Assembly (NCBI GenBank): GCA_001767435.1
Contig: MEKT01000016.1
Coordinates: 31,870-77,753 of the forward strand
DNA from: Acidobacteria bacterium RIFCSPLOWO2_02_FULL_65_29
GTDB lineage: Bacteria > Acidobacteriota > Vicinamibacteria > Vicinamibacterales > CAVVIG01
Direction: 5' to 3'
Length of the DNA: 45,884 nt
Of the stretch, positions 33,990-41,980 are shown one piece after another. The notes under the pieces are model-generated. The model had not been told where the DNA came from. It did no database searches and saw only the letters and a program-made list of their open reading frames with translations. The position numbers and the translations under genes were made by a program. Position 1 is the stretch's first letter; each line of letters begins with the position of its first letter.

Positions 33990-35675
33990 TCAATCCTCCA
34001 TCCGCTCGAGGGCCCGAACCCCGGCGCGCATCGACATGATCCAGATCGACAGGCTCACAACGGCTGCGCCGACAAGGCACACGACCATCATCGATTCCTG
34101 TACGAGCGAGAGGGGCGTCCGGCGGAGCTGTCGAAACAGGTAGAGCGACGAAGGCCACCCGACGAGCGCGACCATGACGAGGACGTAGAGCACGGCCTGC
34201 ACCATGAAGGTGACGCCTCCGTACGATCCTGCCGCCTGGCTGGGGTCCGCGCCAAAGCGTGGATAGCGCGCGCCCAGGCCGATCGCGAGCCCGACGAGCG
34301 CGAAACACATGAACACGATGGCGAGGGCCGTGATCACCTTCAAGAACGGATCGACGCCGAGAAACTGATTGCCGACAATCGTGAGCACCTCGGTGAGCGC
34401 CAGCACCGGCACGAGACCGGTCCAGAACTTCGACCACAGAAAATCGTGCAGCGAGATTGGCGCCGTCCGGATGATCCAGAAGGCCGGCCCTTCCGCCGAC
34501 ACGGCGGGAAACACGAACCGCACGGCAATCGTGGCCATCACGAACCCGGCCATCCCAAGGTTCACGAACGCGTAGAGGTTCTTGAGGAACCCGCTCATGT
34601 ACGGAATGCGCTCGAGATCGAGCACGCGGAAGTTATACAGGTACACCAGCACAAGGGCGAGCAGCAGCAGAAGCTGCGACCACTGGCTGACGTCCCTGAG
34701 GAAGATCTTGAGGTCTTTGATCAGGAGCTGCCGCCGCACGCCGGACAGCGGCAGCGCGCGGGCCACCGCGTCGAGAAGCGTCAGCTTCGTGAACCGCGCC
34801 TTGGACGCCTCCTGCGACTTGCTGTACCCGTCGAAGTGCCAACGCTCGCTCGCGGTGGACACCATCACGACCGCCGCCAGCGCCGTCGTCCACAGGGCAC
34901 CCATGTGCAGCCAGTCGGCGGAGCCGCGAAGGCCGGCAAACAACGCCTCGCCCGCCCAGAACGACGGCAGAAGCGGCGTGACGGGCGACTGCAGCGTCGT
35001 GAAGAAATCGGTGACCTCGGGCAGCGACTGCACCGTGAGGAGCTGTTCGGGCCGAATCATCCGCAGCACGATCACGAGAGCGCCGGCAAACAGCAGCCCC
35101 ATCAGCATGAGAATGTCGCGCGCGCGCCGCGCCGGAAACGTATTCACCAGGAGAAGCGTGACCGCGGTGCCCACCGCCACGGGGATGACCGCGAAGGGCG
35201 CGATCGTGAGAACGGCCGTCAGGTAGAACGAGGGGCCGACGCAGCGCGCCCGCGCGACGCCCAACAGCACCGGGACGAGAAAGATCACCACCATCCACGA
35301 CGCCTGGACGACGGTCCGAAGGAATCGCGCGAGAAACAGCCGCCGCGCCGCCACGGGCGCCGCGAGCAACAGCCGCAGGTCGTCGGCGAGAAAGAACGTC
35401 GACAGCGCGGTGACCACGCCGCTGAACGCGAGAAACGACAGGAACGTGAGAAACAGCCACGACAGCCCGAGCCGGAGCAGATAGTCGCCGAGCTCCGCGT
35501 AGTCCTCCAGCTGTGCGGTCAGCCAGAACGACCCTGCGAACAGTGCGTAGGCGACGACGAGCGCCACGCCGCCAAACAGCGCGCCTCGAGACAGATCGCC
35601 GCGCTCCCGGCGGGCTGCGCGATTACGGGCCGACCACAGGTGCGGAACGAGGAGATACGGGAACGGGGTCGTCAT
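33990..35675 (-). CDS. ABC transporter permease, large integral subunit
   Basis: 561 residues with about twelve hydrophobic segments and no nucleotide-binding domain. The longer open frame upstream is the shadow of the ATPase gene in another frame; the true start is ATG at 35675, overlapping the ATPase stop (ATGA). Hydrophobic blocks include ALFGGVALVVAYALFAGSFW, LGLSWLFLTFLSFLAFSGVV and ALAIVFMCFALVGLAIGLGA. It resembles the putative ABC exporter permeases that pair with an ABC-2 ATPase. The substrate is unknown. Third gene of a coupled operon with a transglutaminase. Confidence 0.9.
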   Translation of the reverse strand: MTTPFPYLLVPHLWSARNRAARRERGDLSRGALFGGVALVVAYALFAGSFWLTAQLEDYAELGDYLLRLGLSWLFLTFLSFLAFSGVVTALSTFFLADDLRLLLAAPVAARRLFLARFLRTVVQASWMVVIFLVPVLLGVARARCVGPSFYLTAVLTIAPFAVIPVAVGTAVTLLLVNTFPARRARDILMLMGLLFAGALVIVLRMIRPEQLLTVQSLPEVTDFFTTLQSPVTPLLPSFWAGEALFAGLRGSADWLHMGALWTTALAAVVMVSTASERWHFDGYSKSQEASKARFTKLTLLDAVARALPLSGVRRQLLIKDLKIFLRDVSQWSQLLLLLALVLVYLYNFRVLDLERIPYMSGFLKNLYAFVNLGMAGFVMATIAVRFVFPAVSAEGPAFWIIRTAPISLHDFLWSKFWTGLVPVLALTEVLTIVGNQFLGVDPFLKVITALAIVFMCFALVGLAIGLGARYPRFGADPSQAAGSYGGVTFMVQAVLYVLVMVALVGWPSSLYLFRQLRRTPLSLVQESMMVVCLVGAAVVSLSIWIMSMRAGVRALERMED

Positions 35676-36424
35676 AGGACCTCGTCGATCTCCTGAAGGC
35701 CGCTGCCGCCGGTCAGCTTCAAGAACACCTCCGTCAAGTGCGTGTCGCCCCCGCCGGCCAGGCCGCGCAGCTCGTCGACCGTGCCCCTGGCGATGATCTT
35801 TCCCTTCAGGATGATGCTGATGCGGTCGCACATTTCCTGCGCGACCTCCAGCGTATGCGTGCTCATCAGGATGGCGACGCCCCGCTGGCTCATCTTGCGA
35901 AACACATCCTTGATGAGCCGCGCGCCGCGCGGATCCAGACCCACCATCGGCTCGTCGACGACGATGGACTGCGGGCGGTGAAGGAAAGCGGCGCTCATCA
36001 CGAGCCGCTGTTTCATGCCGTGCGAGAAGCTCTCGACGAGCTCGTGTTCCCATTTGCCGAGCTCGAACAAGCCGAGCATCTCGCGCACGCGGCCGCCGAC
36101 ACCGTTGCCGTCCATGCCGTACAGCCCCGCGTGAAAACGCAGGAACTCGCCGGCTGTGAGCTTCTCGTAGATGAACGGCCGGTCTGGAATGAAGCCGAGT
36201 GAGGATTTCGCCGCCTCCGGATCGGTGGCGACGTCGTGGCCGTTGACGAGGATTCTGCCCGCGGTCGGCTTCAGCAGCCCGGCAATCATGCGGAGCGTCG
36301 TCGTCTTGCCGGCGCCGTTCGGGCCCAGAAACCCGTGGATTTCGCCAGAGGCGACATCGAGGCTGACGCCGTCGACGGCCGCGAACGTTCCGTAGTGCTT
36401 CACGAGATCGTGAATCGCGATCAT
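35672..36424 (-). CDS. ABC transporter ATP-binding protein
   Basis: 250 residues from ATG at 36424, overlapping the transglutaminase stop by four bases. All ATPase motifs are present: Walker A GPNGAGKTTT, signature SFSHGMKQRLVMSAA, Walker B QSIVVDEPMVGLD and the H-loop MSTHTLEVAQ. The sequence fits the CcmA/ABC-2 exporter class (short, with GFIPDRPFIYEKLTAGEFLR). It drives the permease encoded immediately downstream. Confidence 0.95.
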   Translation of the reverse strand: MIAIHDLVKHYGTFAAVDGVSLDVASGEIHGFLGPNGAGKTTTLRMIAGLLKPTAGRILVNGHDVATDPEAAKSSLGFIPDRPFIYEKLTAGEFLRFHAGLYGMDGNGVGGRVREMLGLFELGKWEHELVESFSHGMKQRLVMSAAFLHRPQSIVVDEPMVGLDPRGARLIKDVFRKMSQRGVAILMSTHTLEVAQEMCDRISIILKGKIIARGTVDELRGLAGGGDTHLTEVFLKLTGGSGLQEIDEVL

Positions 36425-38067
36425 CGGCGAACCGCCGGCCGGCGCTCCGACAGGCACGCGCAGCAGGATTCGCGCCTCGGCATGGGAATGGCGAGCGCGC
36501 CAAATTCCGTTCTCGGCTCCGTCTTGCCGACGACGACCTGGTCGGTGTTCGGCGCGAGCTCCAGATCGAGCACCTCCATCTTCAGCCGTCCGATGAGGGG
36601 GAGAATCGCGGCTTGCTTGTCGAGCCCGCCGCGCGCGAGCCGCAGATGCGTCGCGTCGGCGGGAAATTCGTTCAGTGTCGGATCGACCGGCAGCCACAGT
36701 CCCCGCCCGCCCCCTTCGTCCACGTACACTTCCGGCCAGGCGTGGTAGTAGAACGCACCGTGGGCATGCACCAGGCCAACCGCAATGCGCGAAGGAATCC
36801 CCAGCGAGCGCGCCATCGCCACGTAGAGCGCCGTATGCTCGTTGCAGTCGCCCACCTGCGTGCGCAGGACTTCGCGTGCCGACGGCAGACCGACCGTCGG
36901 CTTCTTGTCGAGCAACGCGTTGACGTGCCGCGTGAGCCGCTCCGCTCGCTCTCGGGTGCCCATCACGCCGCTGACCGCACGCTCGGCTTCGGCGCGAATC
37001 TCCGGCGCGTCGCTCTCGATGAAGGGCTCCGGCGCCAGATACTCCGACGCACGCGGATCCGAAGGACCCGCCTGCAGGGCCTGGGCATCGCGGATGTCGA
37101 TCGTGCCGTCGACGACGGTCTGACCGACGCCGTCGAGATCGGCGCTCGCCAGGAAGCTGGCGAGATCGGGACCGTCCAGGCGGACGCGCAGCCGCCGCAC
37201 GTCGCGCGGCTCGTCGATGCGCGCCTTCACCGCGGTCATCACCGGCACGACCGCGGCGGCATCGAGCAGATCCATCTGCACGCGGCCCGACACCGCCATC
37301 GCCCTGGCGCGGTCCGCCGGCTCACGAACCGTGATGAGGCCCAGCGGACTCTCCTCGCGAATCACTTCGCCGGTGTCGGTCACCCAGGACGTGGTGCGCA
37401 GACCGGAAAATTCCATCTCGACCCGGAACGCCGGAATCGGCGCCGCGGCGCTTCGCACGATCTCGCGTCTGCCGACCGTCACGGTCACCGGCGCGTTGCG
37501 GAGCGTCGCCGGGTCGAACACCATCCAGTGGTGCTTGGCGCCAGGCACGAGGCCCCCGTTGGCCAAGCGTCTCGACAGGTTCTGCGACAGGGCCGGCGGC
37601 TCGGGCAGCTGCCGCTCCTCGGTGTGCGTCCCGGCGGTCGTCGTGACGCTCAGCGTGAGACGGAGCCCGTTCACCTGGCCGCTCACCTCGACCGGGCCGG
37701 TGCCAGGGTCCAGCGAGAACTCGAACGAGCGGAGCGCGAAGTCCTTGTCCACGCGCGCCGTCGTGTGGAGGGTCGCCTGACTGATGGCGCCAAGCAGCGA
37801 CATCTGCAGTCGTCCGTCTTCCTCGAGCTCGAACCCGTCGTCATTCGGAACGGTCTGGCTGACGGTGAAGCCGATCTTCTCGCCGCGGTAATAGACGCCG
37901 CGCCACACGGCGGCCGAGCCGTAGCGGGCGAGATCGGTGGCGAGGTTGCCGGAGGACGCCTGAAGATACGACCGGTTGACCAGGGCGGCCATCACGGCAA
38001 CCCAGACGAGGAGGATGAGCACCGACAGCGGCCGCGTGACCGCCCGCGGCAGGGGTTTGAGGAACAT
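36421..38067 (-). CDS. Membrane-anchored transglutaminase-like protein
   Basis: A 548-residue protein with one N-terminal membrane segment (RPLSVLILLVWVAVMAALVN) and a periplasmic part ending in a transglutaminase-like cysteine protease fold. The triad is visible: Cys408 in GDCNEHTALYVAMARSLGI, His442 in YYHAWPEVYVDE and Asp462 in PVDPTLNEFP. A long beta-rich domain (about 45-350) precedes it. Bacterial members are often peptidases. It heads an operon with an ABC exporter, so it may process or sense what is exported. Confidence 0.9.
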   Translation of the reverse strand: MFLKPLPRAVTRPLSVLILLVWVAVMAALVNRSYLQASSGNLATDLARYGSAAVWRGVYYRGEKIGFTVSQTVPNDDGFELEEDGRLQMSLLGAISQATLHTTARVDKDFALRSFEFSLDPGTGPVEVSGQVNGLRLTLSVTTTAGTHTEERQLPEPPALSQNLSRRLANGGLVPGAKHHWMVFDPATLRNAPVTVTVGRREIVRSAAAPIPAFRVEMEFSGLRTTSWVTDTGEVIREESPLGLITVREPADRARAMAVSGRVQMDLLDAAAVVPVMTAVKARIDEPRDVRRLRVRLDGPDLASFLASADLDGVGQTVVDGTIDIRDAQALQAGPSDPRASEYLAPEPFIESDAPEIRAEAERAVSGVMGTRERAERLTRHVNALLDKKPTVGLPSAREVLRTQVGDCNEHTALYVAMARSLGIPSRIAVGLVHAHGAFYYHAWPEVYVDEGGGRGLWLPVDPTLNEFPADATHLRLARGGLDKQAAILPLIGRLKMEVLDLELAPNTDQVVVGKTEPRTEFGALAIPMPRRESCCACLSERRPAVRR

Positions 38068-38170
38068 CAGTTCTTATGGTACACGCGCTGCGCTGTCCTA
38101 TTGAGCGTGTCGAGCCGGGTCGGCCGTTCTCCGAGCGCTCGTGGCTCGTCGTGCGTGGCGAAATGCTGGC

Positions 38171-38198
38171 TTGACAACGCGAGTGGCTCGCCTATATT
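38171..38198 (+). promoter_or_regulatory. Near-consensus sigma-70 promoter
   Basis: TTGACA at 38171-38176 and TATATT at 38193-38198 with a 16-base spacer. The expected start is about 38205. It is the best promoter in the window by eye. Confidence 0.75.
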
Positions 38199-38204
38199 GA
38201 CTAA

Positions 38205-38456
38205 CGCGCCGCGCTGCCGCGAGCCGCGCCGTGCCCCTCTGCTTTCAGAGATGTGGTGCGACCGCAGGTTCTTGAGCGCGCGAGCGCAGACCGCCCTGTC
38301 GCTCGGGCCGGGTCGCGGCTGGCCAGGCACACCGCCACCAGCGCCGCGTTTGTGCTCCCTCCAGGCATGTTCGGAGCGAGCCACCCCGCCGGACCGGCAG
38401 GGCGCTCTTGTGCGAGCGGCCCGTGCCAAGCTTCTTGCCGGGCAGCGACGGGCGTA
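38205..38456 (+). ncRNA. Candidate structured non-coding RNA, about 250 nt (or long structured leader)
   Basis: CGCTGCC (38212-38218) pairs with GGCAGCG (38441-38447); the helix extends outward with two one-base bulges (GCC with CGG, then GCG with CGU) to 38206 and 38455, so the predicted transcription start coincides with the 5' end of the closing stem. Inside are a hairpin CTCTG-CTTT-CAGAG (38237-38250), GCGACC (38258-38263) with GGTCGC (38311-38316), and GGCAC (38326-38330) with GTGCC (38423-38427). There is no open frame with protein character. A closed long hairpin with its own strong promoter recalls 6S RNA, but the length is above the usual 180-200 nt and no conserved motif was recognised. 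It may instead be the leader of the hydrolase mRNA. Confidence 0.45.
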
Positions 38457-38471
38457 GTAACGTGCCGGCTC

Positions 38472-39206
38472 ATGGAGCGGCGCGCATTCCTGACGCTGGG
38501 CGCGGCGAGCGCTGTTGGCTGGCTGCACGAGACGCTGAACGCCGAGGCCCGCGCGCAGAGCGAGCTCCCCTTCGGAGAAAGTCGCCTCGGCCTATCAGAC
38601 GATGGCCGCGACGGCTCGCTGTACGTGCCAAAGGGGTACCGAGCCGGCGTGCCGATGCCCCTCCTCATGATGCTGCACGGCCTTGGAGGGTCGGCGCAAG
38701 GCGTCCGCTACACCTTCCCGCTCGCCGACCAGTTCGGCGTCATCGTGATCGCTCCTGAATCCCGCGGTCTGACCTGGGGCCAATCCGCGCCAGGCTTCGA
38801 CGCCGACGTTCGGTATCTCGGCGCGGCTTACCGGCACGTCACCGGCTTGCTGGATGTGGATCGCGCGCACGTTGCGCTCGGCGGCCACTCCGATGGCGCG
38901 GGCTACGCGCTTGGGATGGGCCTCGCGTACGGCGACGTCTTTAATCACCTGATGGTGTTCTCGGCTGGTATGATGACGCCGTTCAGGAAGCAGGGAAAGC
39001 CGCGGATCTTCATCGCGCACGGCGTCGACGACAACCAGATGCCCATTGAGAGGACCAGCCGGAAGTTCGTTCCGCGGCTGAAAGCTGAGGGCTATGACGT
39101 GACGTATCGCGAGTACGACGGCGGCCACGGAGTGAAGGTGCCGGTCGTTCGCGAGGCGTTCGAGTGGCTTCTCGCGGGAGATGAGCGCCGCGGCAGGCAG
39201 GACTGA
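38472..39206 (+). CDS. Exported alpha/beta-hydrolase (esterase/PHB-depolymerase-like)
   Basis: 244 residues from ATG at 38472; the frame further upstream lies in the structured non-coding segment and lacks protein character. The N-terminus MERRAFLTLGAASAVGWLHE has a twin-Arg pattern suggesting Tat export. Core motifs are PLLMMLHGLGGSAQ (oxyanion hole), VALGGHSDGAGYALGMGLAY (nucleophile Ser in GHSDG), a late Asp in HGVDDNQMP and the His in YDGGHGVKVP. Substrate unknown. The stop TGA sits in the loop of a palindrome (39197-39214). Confidence 0.85.
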   Translation: MERRAFLTLGAASAVGWLHETLNAEARAQSELPFGESRLGLSDDGRDGSLYVPKGYRAGVPMPLLMMLHGLGGSAQGVRYTFPLADQFGVIVIAPESRGLTWGQSAPGFDADVRYLGAAYRHVTGLLDVDRAHVALGGHSDGAGYALGMGLAYGDVFNHLMVFSAGMMTPFRKQGKPRIFIAHGVDDNQMPIERTSRKFVPRLKAEGYDVTYREYDGGHGVKVPVVREAFEWLLAGDERRGRQD

Positions 39207-39283
39207 AGTCCTGCACTACACGGCGGGCGTAGAGCGATCTAGGCGTCTGCGCGGCAGAATGTCGTGCGGGTCTTCAGACCCGC
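39197..39283. repeat. Two 8-2-8 palindromes between convergent genes
   Basis: GCAGGACT GA AGTCCTGC at 39197-39214 holds the stop of the hydrolase gene in its loop (TGA 39204-39206). GCGGGTCT TC AGACCCGC at 39266-39283 abuts the TAG of the minus-strand gene (39284-39286). Both have the same 8-2-8 layout and may act as bidirectional terminators. The first, with its ACTACA tail, is the same as the palindromes inside the large gene at 9262. Confidence 0.7.
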
Positions 39284-39823
39284 CTAGCCCTTCTTCAGTT
39301 GCGCAAGGAGCGCGGCGAGCATCTGGCTGTAACGCTCGTCAGCAGCGGCGTGAATCTTCATGTACTCCGGCTCGGTGATCTGCTGCTTCCGCCATTCGTT
39401 GTCGAACATGGTGCGCTTGCCAGACGTCTCAACCGCGTCGAACCCCTGGTTGTCTTCTTTCTTGGCCCGCAAGCCGTCCATCCCGAGGTCTTCCACGAAT
39501 ACCTTCGTGCCAGGGCTCGCCGAGCTCTGCAGGTCGATGTAGACCTCGCGGTACTCTTTCTTGCCAATGCGGGCGTCGAGCAGCTGCGGCGCCGAGTATT
39601 TGGCCCCAATCGTCAGGAGCTGGAAGCCGGGGATGTAAAGGACGGCGATGAAGGTGTCGGCGCCCGCGGGATCCTTGGTGGCGATGGTGTCGAGCTTGGC
39701 GGCGGTGAGTGCGGCCGCCAACTCCTTGGCCAGGGCCGCCGACTTGGGCTCCTGCGCGTACGCGCCACCAGACCATCCGATCACGCACAGCGCGACCAGC
39801 GCTTCTCGAGCCAGTACCTTCAT
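39284..39823 (-). CDS. Secreted protein of unknown function
   Basis: A 179-residue exported protein; GGGGAGGG precedes the ATG by a few bases. The signal peptide is MKVLAREALVALCVIGWSGG, cleaved near AYAQ. The mature domain is mixed alpha/beta: ALAKELAAALTAAKLDTIAT, DTFIAVLYIPGFQLLTIGAK and REVYIDLQSSASPGTKVFVE, then a charged helical tail (DNEWRKQQITEPEYMKIHAA). Several acidobacterial genomes seem to carry similar proteins, but no family name is recalled. It is convergent with the hydrolase gene and stands alone. Confidence 0.8.
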   Translation of the reverse strand: MKVLAREALVALCVIGWSGGAYAQEPKSAALAKELAAALTAAKLDTIATKDPAGADTFIAVLYIPGFQLLTIGAKYSAPQLLDARIGKKEYREVYIDLQSSASPGTKVFVEDLGMDGLRAKKEDNQGFDAVETSGKRTMFDNEWRKQQITEPEYMKIHAAADERYSQMLAALLAQLKKG

Positions 39824-39932
39824 GGGTCCCTCCCCGACAACGGCGTTGCTGGGGCTGTTCTATCACTCCATGGATGGTTATTCAAGGAAGGACTACGAGG
39901 AGCTATCAGCCCTGAGTTATCAGCCAAGTCGA

Positions 39933-39994
39933 CAGTTGACAGTTAACAGTCGACAGCATGCGAGTGTCAGCTGCCAACTGTTGACTGTGAACTG
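39933..39994. repeat. Heptamer array with direct and inverted arms (CAGTYNA type)
   Basis: CAGTTGA, CAGTTAA, CAGTCGA, CAGCATG, then a short spacer and the inverted CAACTG, TTGACTG, TGAACTG. It lies upstream of the 39284 gene start. Confidence 0.8.
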
Positions 39995-40045
39995 GTCGAG
40001 ATCTGAAAGCTCAGAGCGTGTGAAGAACATCGCAGGTTTGTAGCG

Positions 40046-40088
40046 TCCGGCTTCAGCCGGACCATGACAGGTCCGCCTAAAGGCGGAC
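40046..40088. repeat. Pair of REP-like hairpins
   Basis: TCCGGCTTCAGCCGGA at 40046-40061 and GTCCGCCTAAAGGCGGAC at 40071-40088, ending ACTACA. The first matches the palindrome at 15506. They may terminate transcription beyond the 40130-40549 gene. Confidence 0.65.
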
Positions 40089-40129
40089 ACTACAGCGATT
40101 TCTTCACAGGCTCTGGGAGCTGAGAGCTA

Positions 40130-40549
40130 CTAGATAAAAAGCGCGTCGTCTTCGTCGGTGTGCGACCGCGACCGGCCAGCCCGAATGTCGCGAATAATCG
40201 CCAGGGCGGCCCGAATGCCGGCGATCAGCGCCGCAGCCTCGCGGGCGGGTTTTCCGACGGCGGTTTGGATGGTTTCGAGCGTCTCTTCGAGGCGCTCGAC
40301 CAGCGTGGCGAACACGCGGTCGACGCGCTCGACCTGCACCGACGCCAGCGAGGCCGCGCGCGACGCGTCACGGCCGATGGAGTTCAGATGGCCGAGTATC
40401 GGCTTCACGTCCTGTTCAACGCCATCGACGAAGCGGCCGATCCGCCGCACGAGAGAACCGGCCGCCAGCAGCACCGCCACCTGCATGACGGCCGTCGCCA
40501 GCATCGCGACGGCAATCACTCCCAGAAAGACCGTCGCCCAGTCGCTCAC
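40130..40549 (-). CDS. DUF948-like single-helix membrane protein
   Basis: 139 residues from a GTG overlapping the stop of the preceding gene (GTGA). One N-terminal hydrophobic segment (WATVFLGVIAVAMLATAVMQ) is followed by a long coiled-coil-prone part (RRIGRFVDGVEQDVKPILGH, SVQVERVDRVFATLVERLEE). Such proteins often sit beside YtxH-type genes in cell-envelope stress or surface operons. Here it is the last gene of the Mla/uvrB unit. Confidence 0.85.
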   Translation of the reverse strand: MSDWATVFLGVIAVAMLATAVMQVAVLLAAGSLVRRIGRFVDGVEQDVKPILGHLNSIGRDASRAASLASVQVERVDRVFATLVERLEETLETIQTAVGKPAREAAALIAGIRAALAIIRDIRAGRSRSHTDEDDALFI

Positions 40550-40818
40550 GCCTTCTCCCGCCGCGCCTGCTGGTAGACTTCCTTGCCTCGCTCGACGGCC
40601 TGGGCGAGCGTTTCGCGGCCTTCCTTCACCACCTCGCGGCCCTTCTCGACGGCCTCGGCCGCACGGTCGCGCCCTTCACGCGCCTTCTGGCCGAGGTACT
40701 TCCGCGTCTCGTCGCCCGACGCCGGCGCGTACAACAGCGCCAAAGCCGCTCCGCTCACCGCGCCGATGATGAACGCCAGCAGCACGCTCCCGGCTCCCGA
40801 TCCTTCGTCTCTCGCCAT
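40546..40818 (-). CDS. YtxH-like small membrane protein
   Basis: 90 residues from ATG at 40818, which has GAGGA upstream; ATG at 40863 would add 15 residues. Features are VLLAFIIGAVSGAALALLYA (a membrane segment ending in YAPASG) and an alternating charged helix (ETRKYLGQKAREGRDRAAEA, VEKGREVVKEGRETLAQAVE). This is the YtxH/general stress type. Coupled to the DUF948-like gene by GTGA. Just upstream lies a CCTAGCC heptamer array. Confidence 0.85.
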   Translation of the reverse strand: MARDEGSGAGSVLLAFIIGAVSGAALALLYAPASGDETRKYLGQKAREGRDRAAEAVEKGREVVKEGRETLAQAVERGKEVYQQARREKA

Positions 40819-40871
40819 CGTGTCCTCGTCTTTCAGCTTTTCGGCTTCTCGGGCATCCGCCATCAGCGCTT

Positions 40872-40927
40872 CCGAGTCCCGAGCCCCTAGCCCCTAGCCC
40901 CTAGCCTCTAGCCTCTAGCCTCTAAAA
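40872..40927. repeat. CCGAGTC/CCTAGCC heptamer array
   Basis: Eight units: CCGAGTC, CCGAGCC, CCTAGCC three times, TCTAGCC twice, TCTAAAA. The mlaD TAG stop (40922-40924) lies in the last unit. It joins the CCGAGYC units seen at 9426 with the CTAGGGG units at 45726. Confidence 0.9.
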
Positions 40928-41962
40928 AATACTGACTTTCACATTCAAATATCGCTTCGGGTTCTTCGTAATCTCGGCCAGCAGCGCCGACGCGTCCGTG
41001 AGGACCTTGTTCATGTTGTCATACAACTGCCGATCTTTCAGCAACTGTCCGGCCGTGCCTTCGCCGTTGTCCAACCGGGTCAGCACCTGATCCAGCCGTT
41101 CGCTGAGCGAGTTGAGACGGTTGTAGAGGGCCGGATCGTTGAGCAGCTTGCCGGCCGTGCCCTCGCCCTCGTTGAGCCTCGCCACCACCTGGTCGATGTT
41201 GCTCGTCGTCGACGACAGCGAGTTGGCAAAGGCGTCGTCTTTGAGCAGTTTGCCCAAGCTGCCCTCGCCAGCATTCAACTGGCGCGTGAGCGACTCGATG
41301 TTCTTCAGCGAGGTCTCGAGCGCGTTGGCGCCCGCCGGATCGTTCAGCAGCTTGCCGAGAGTGCCGCGGCCGCTCTTGAGGCCTTCGGTCAGGTCCCCGG
41401 CCGACGTCACGAACCGATGCAACTCGACGTAGAGCTGTTCGTCGGTGATCAGCTTGCCGACCGTGCCGCGGCCTCCTCGCACGTCTTGAATCAGGCTGGT
41501 CAGCTCTTGAATGCCCTGCCCTGCCTGGTCGGTGATGTCCGACAACTGCGCCGCCGTGCGCCCCTGCGGCACGTAGCCCCCTTCGGGAATCGGCGTACCG
41601 CTCGTCGATGGCGTGATGTCGACCGCCGCCTCGCCGAGGAGCGACACCGAGCCCAGCCGCGCGACCGAACGCGTGGTGATGCGGTCGCGCCAGCGGGTGT
41701 TCACCTCGAACGTCACCTCGGCCAGCTCGTCAACGGGCAGCACGCTGCTCACCGTTCCCACCTCGACGCCGGCCAGGCGCACGGGCGACCCCGACTTGAG
41801 CCCCGGAACCGTTGCGAAACGGGTCTTGAGGGAGTAGCGCTGCCAGAAGAAACCCTGGCCGCCGGTCACCATGAAGATCGTCGTCGCCGCAATCACGACG
41901 GCGACGATGGTCAACACCCCGAGCTTCAGCTCGGACCAGGCGAGTGATCGTGTTCTTGGCAT
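40922..41962 (-). CDS. mlaD: MlaD-like MCE-domain lipid-transfer protein with 34-residue repeats
   Basis: 346 residues. One N-terminal membrane anchor (ELKLGVLTIVAVVIAATTIF), an MCE domain at about 40-115 (VPGLKSGSPVRLAGVEVGTV, SVSLLGEAAVDITPSTSGTP) and a C-terminal helical half with five repeats of the form G(R/E)GT(A/L)GKLLxD at residues 164, 198, 232, 266 and 300, a period of exactly 34. MlaD hexamers carry phospholipids between membranes for MlaE/MlaF. It follows mlaF after an array of 100 bases. The repeats are beyond the usual length of MlaD (about 180 residues in E. coli) and may form a long shaft. Confidence 0.93.
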   Translation of the reverse strand: MPRTRSLAWSELKLGVLTIVAVVIAATTIFMVTGGQGFFWQRYSLKTRFATVPGLKSGSPVRLAGVEVGTVSSVLPVDELAEVTFEVNTRWRDRITTRSVARLGSVSLLGEAAVDITPSTSGTPIPEGGYVPQGRTAAQLSDITDQAGQGIQELTSLIQDVRGGRGTVGKLITDEQLYVELHRFVTSAGDLTEGLKSGRGTLGKLLNDPAGANALETSLKNIESLTRQLNAGEGSLGKLLKDDAFANSLSSTTSNIDQVVARLNEGEGTAGKLLNDPALYNRLNSLSERLDQVLTRLDNGEGTAGQLLKDRQLYDNMNKVLTDASALLAEITKNPKRYLNVKVSIF

Positions 41963-41980
41963 AACTGGCGCCTCACTTCA

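Larger units (their letters stand above)
38068..38471. other. Gene-free region with a promoter and a structured transcript
   Basis: The 404 bases hold a near-consensus plus-strand promoter (38171-38198), then about 250 bases with matching ends and several hairpins up to 38456, then the hydrolase start. Left of the promoter is the upstream region of the transglutaminase operon. No protein-like frame is seen. Confidence 0.6.

Noticed and set aside
33990-36503. An 837-codon frame covering the ABC permease
   Set aside because: The part upstream of 35675 is out of frame with the ATPase gene and Arg-rich; the ATGA overlap fixes the start.
38253-38471. An N-terminal extension of the hydrolase
   Set aside because: The extension lies in the structured non-coding stretch and precedes a clean twin-Arg signal peptide.
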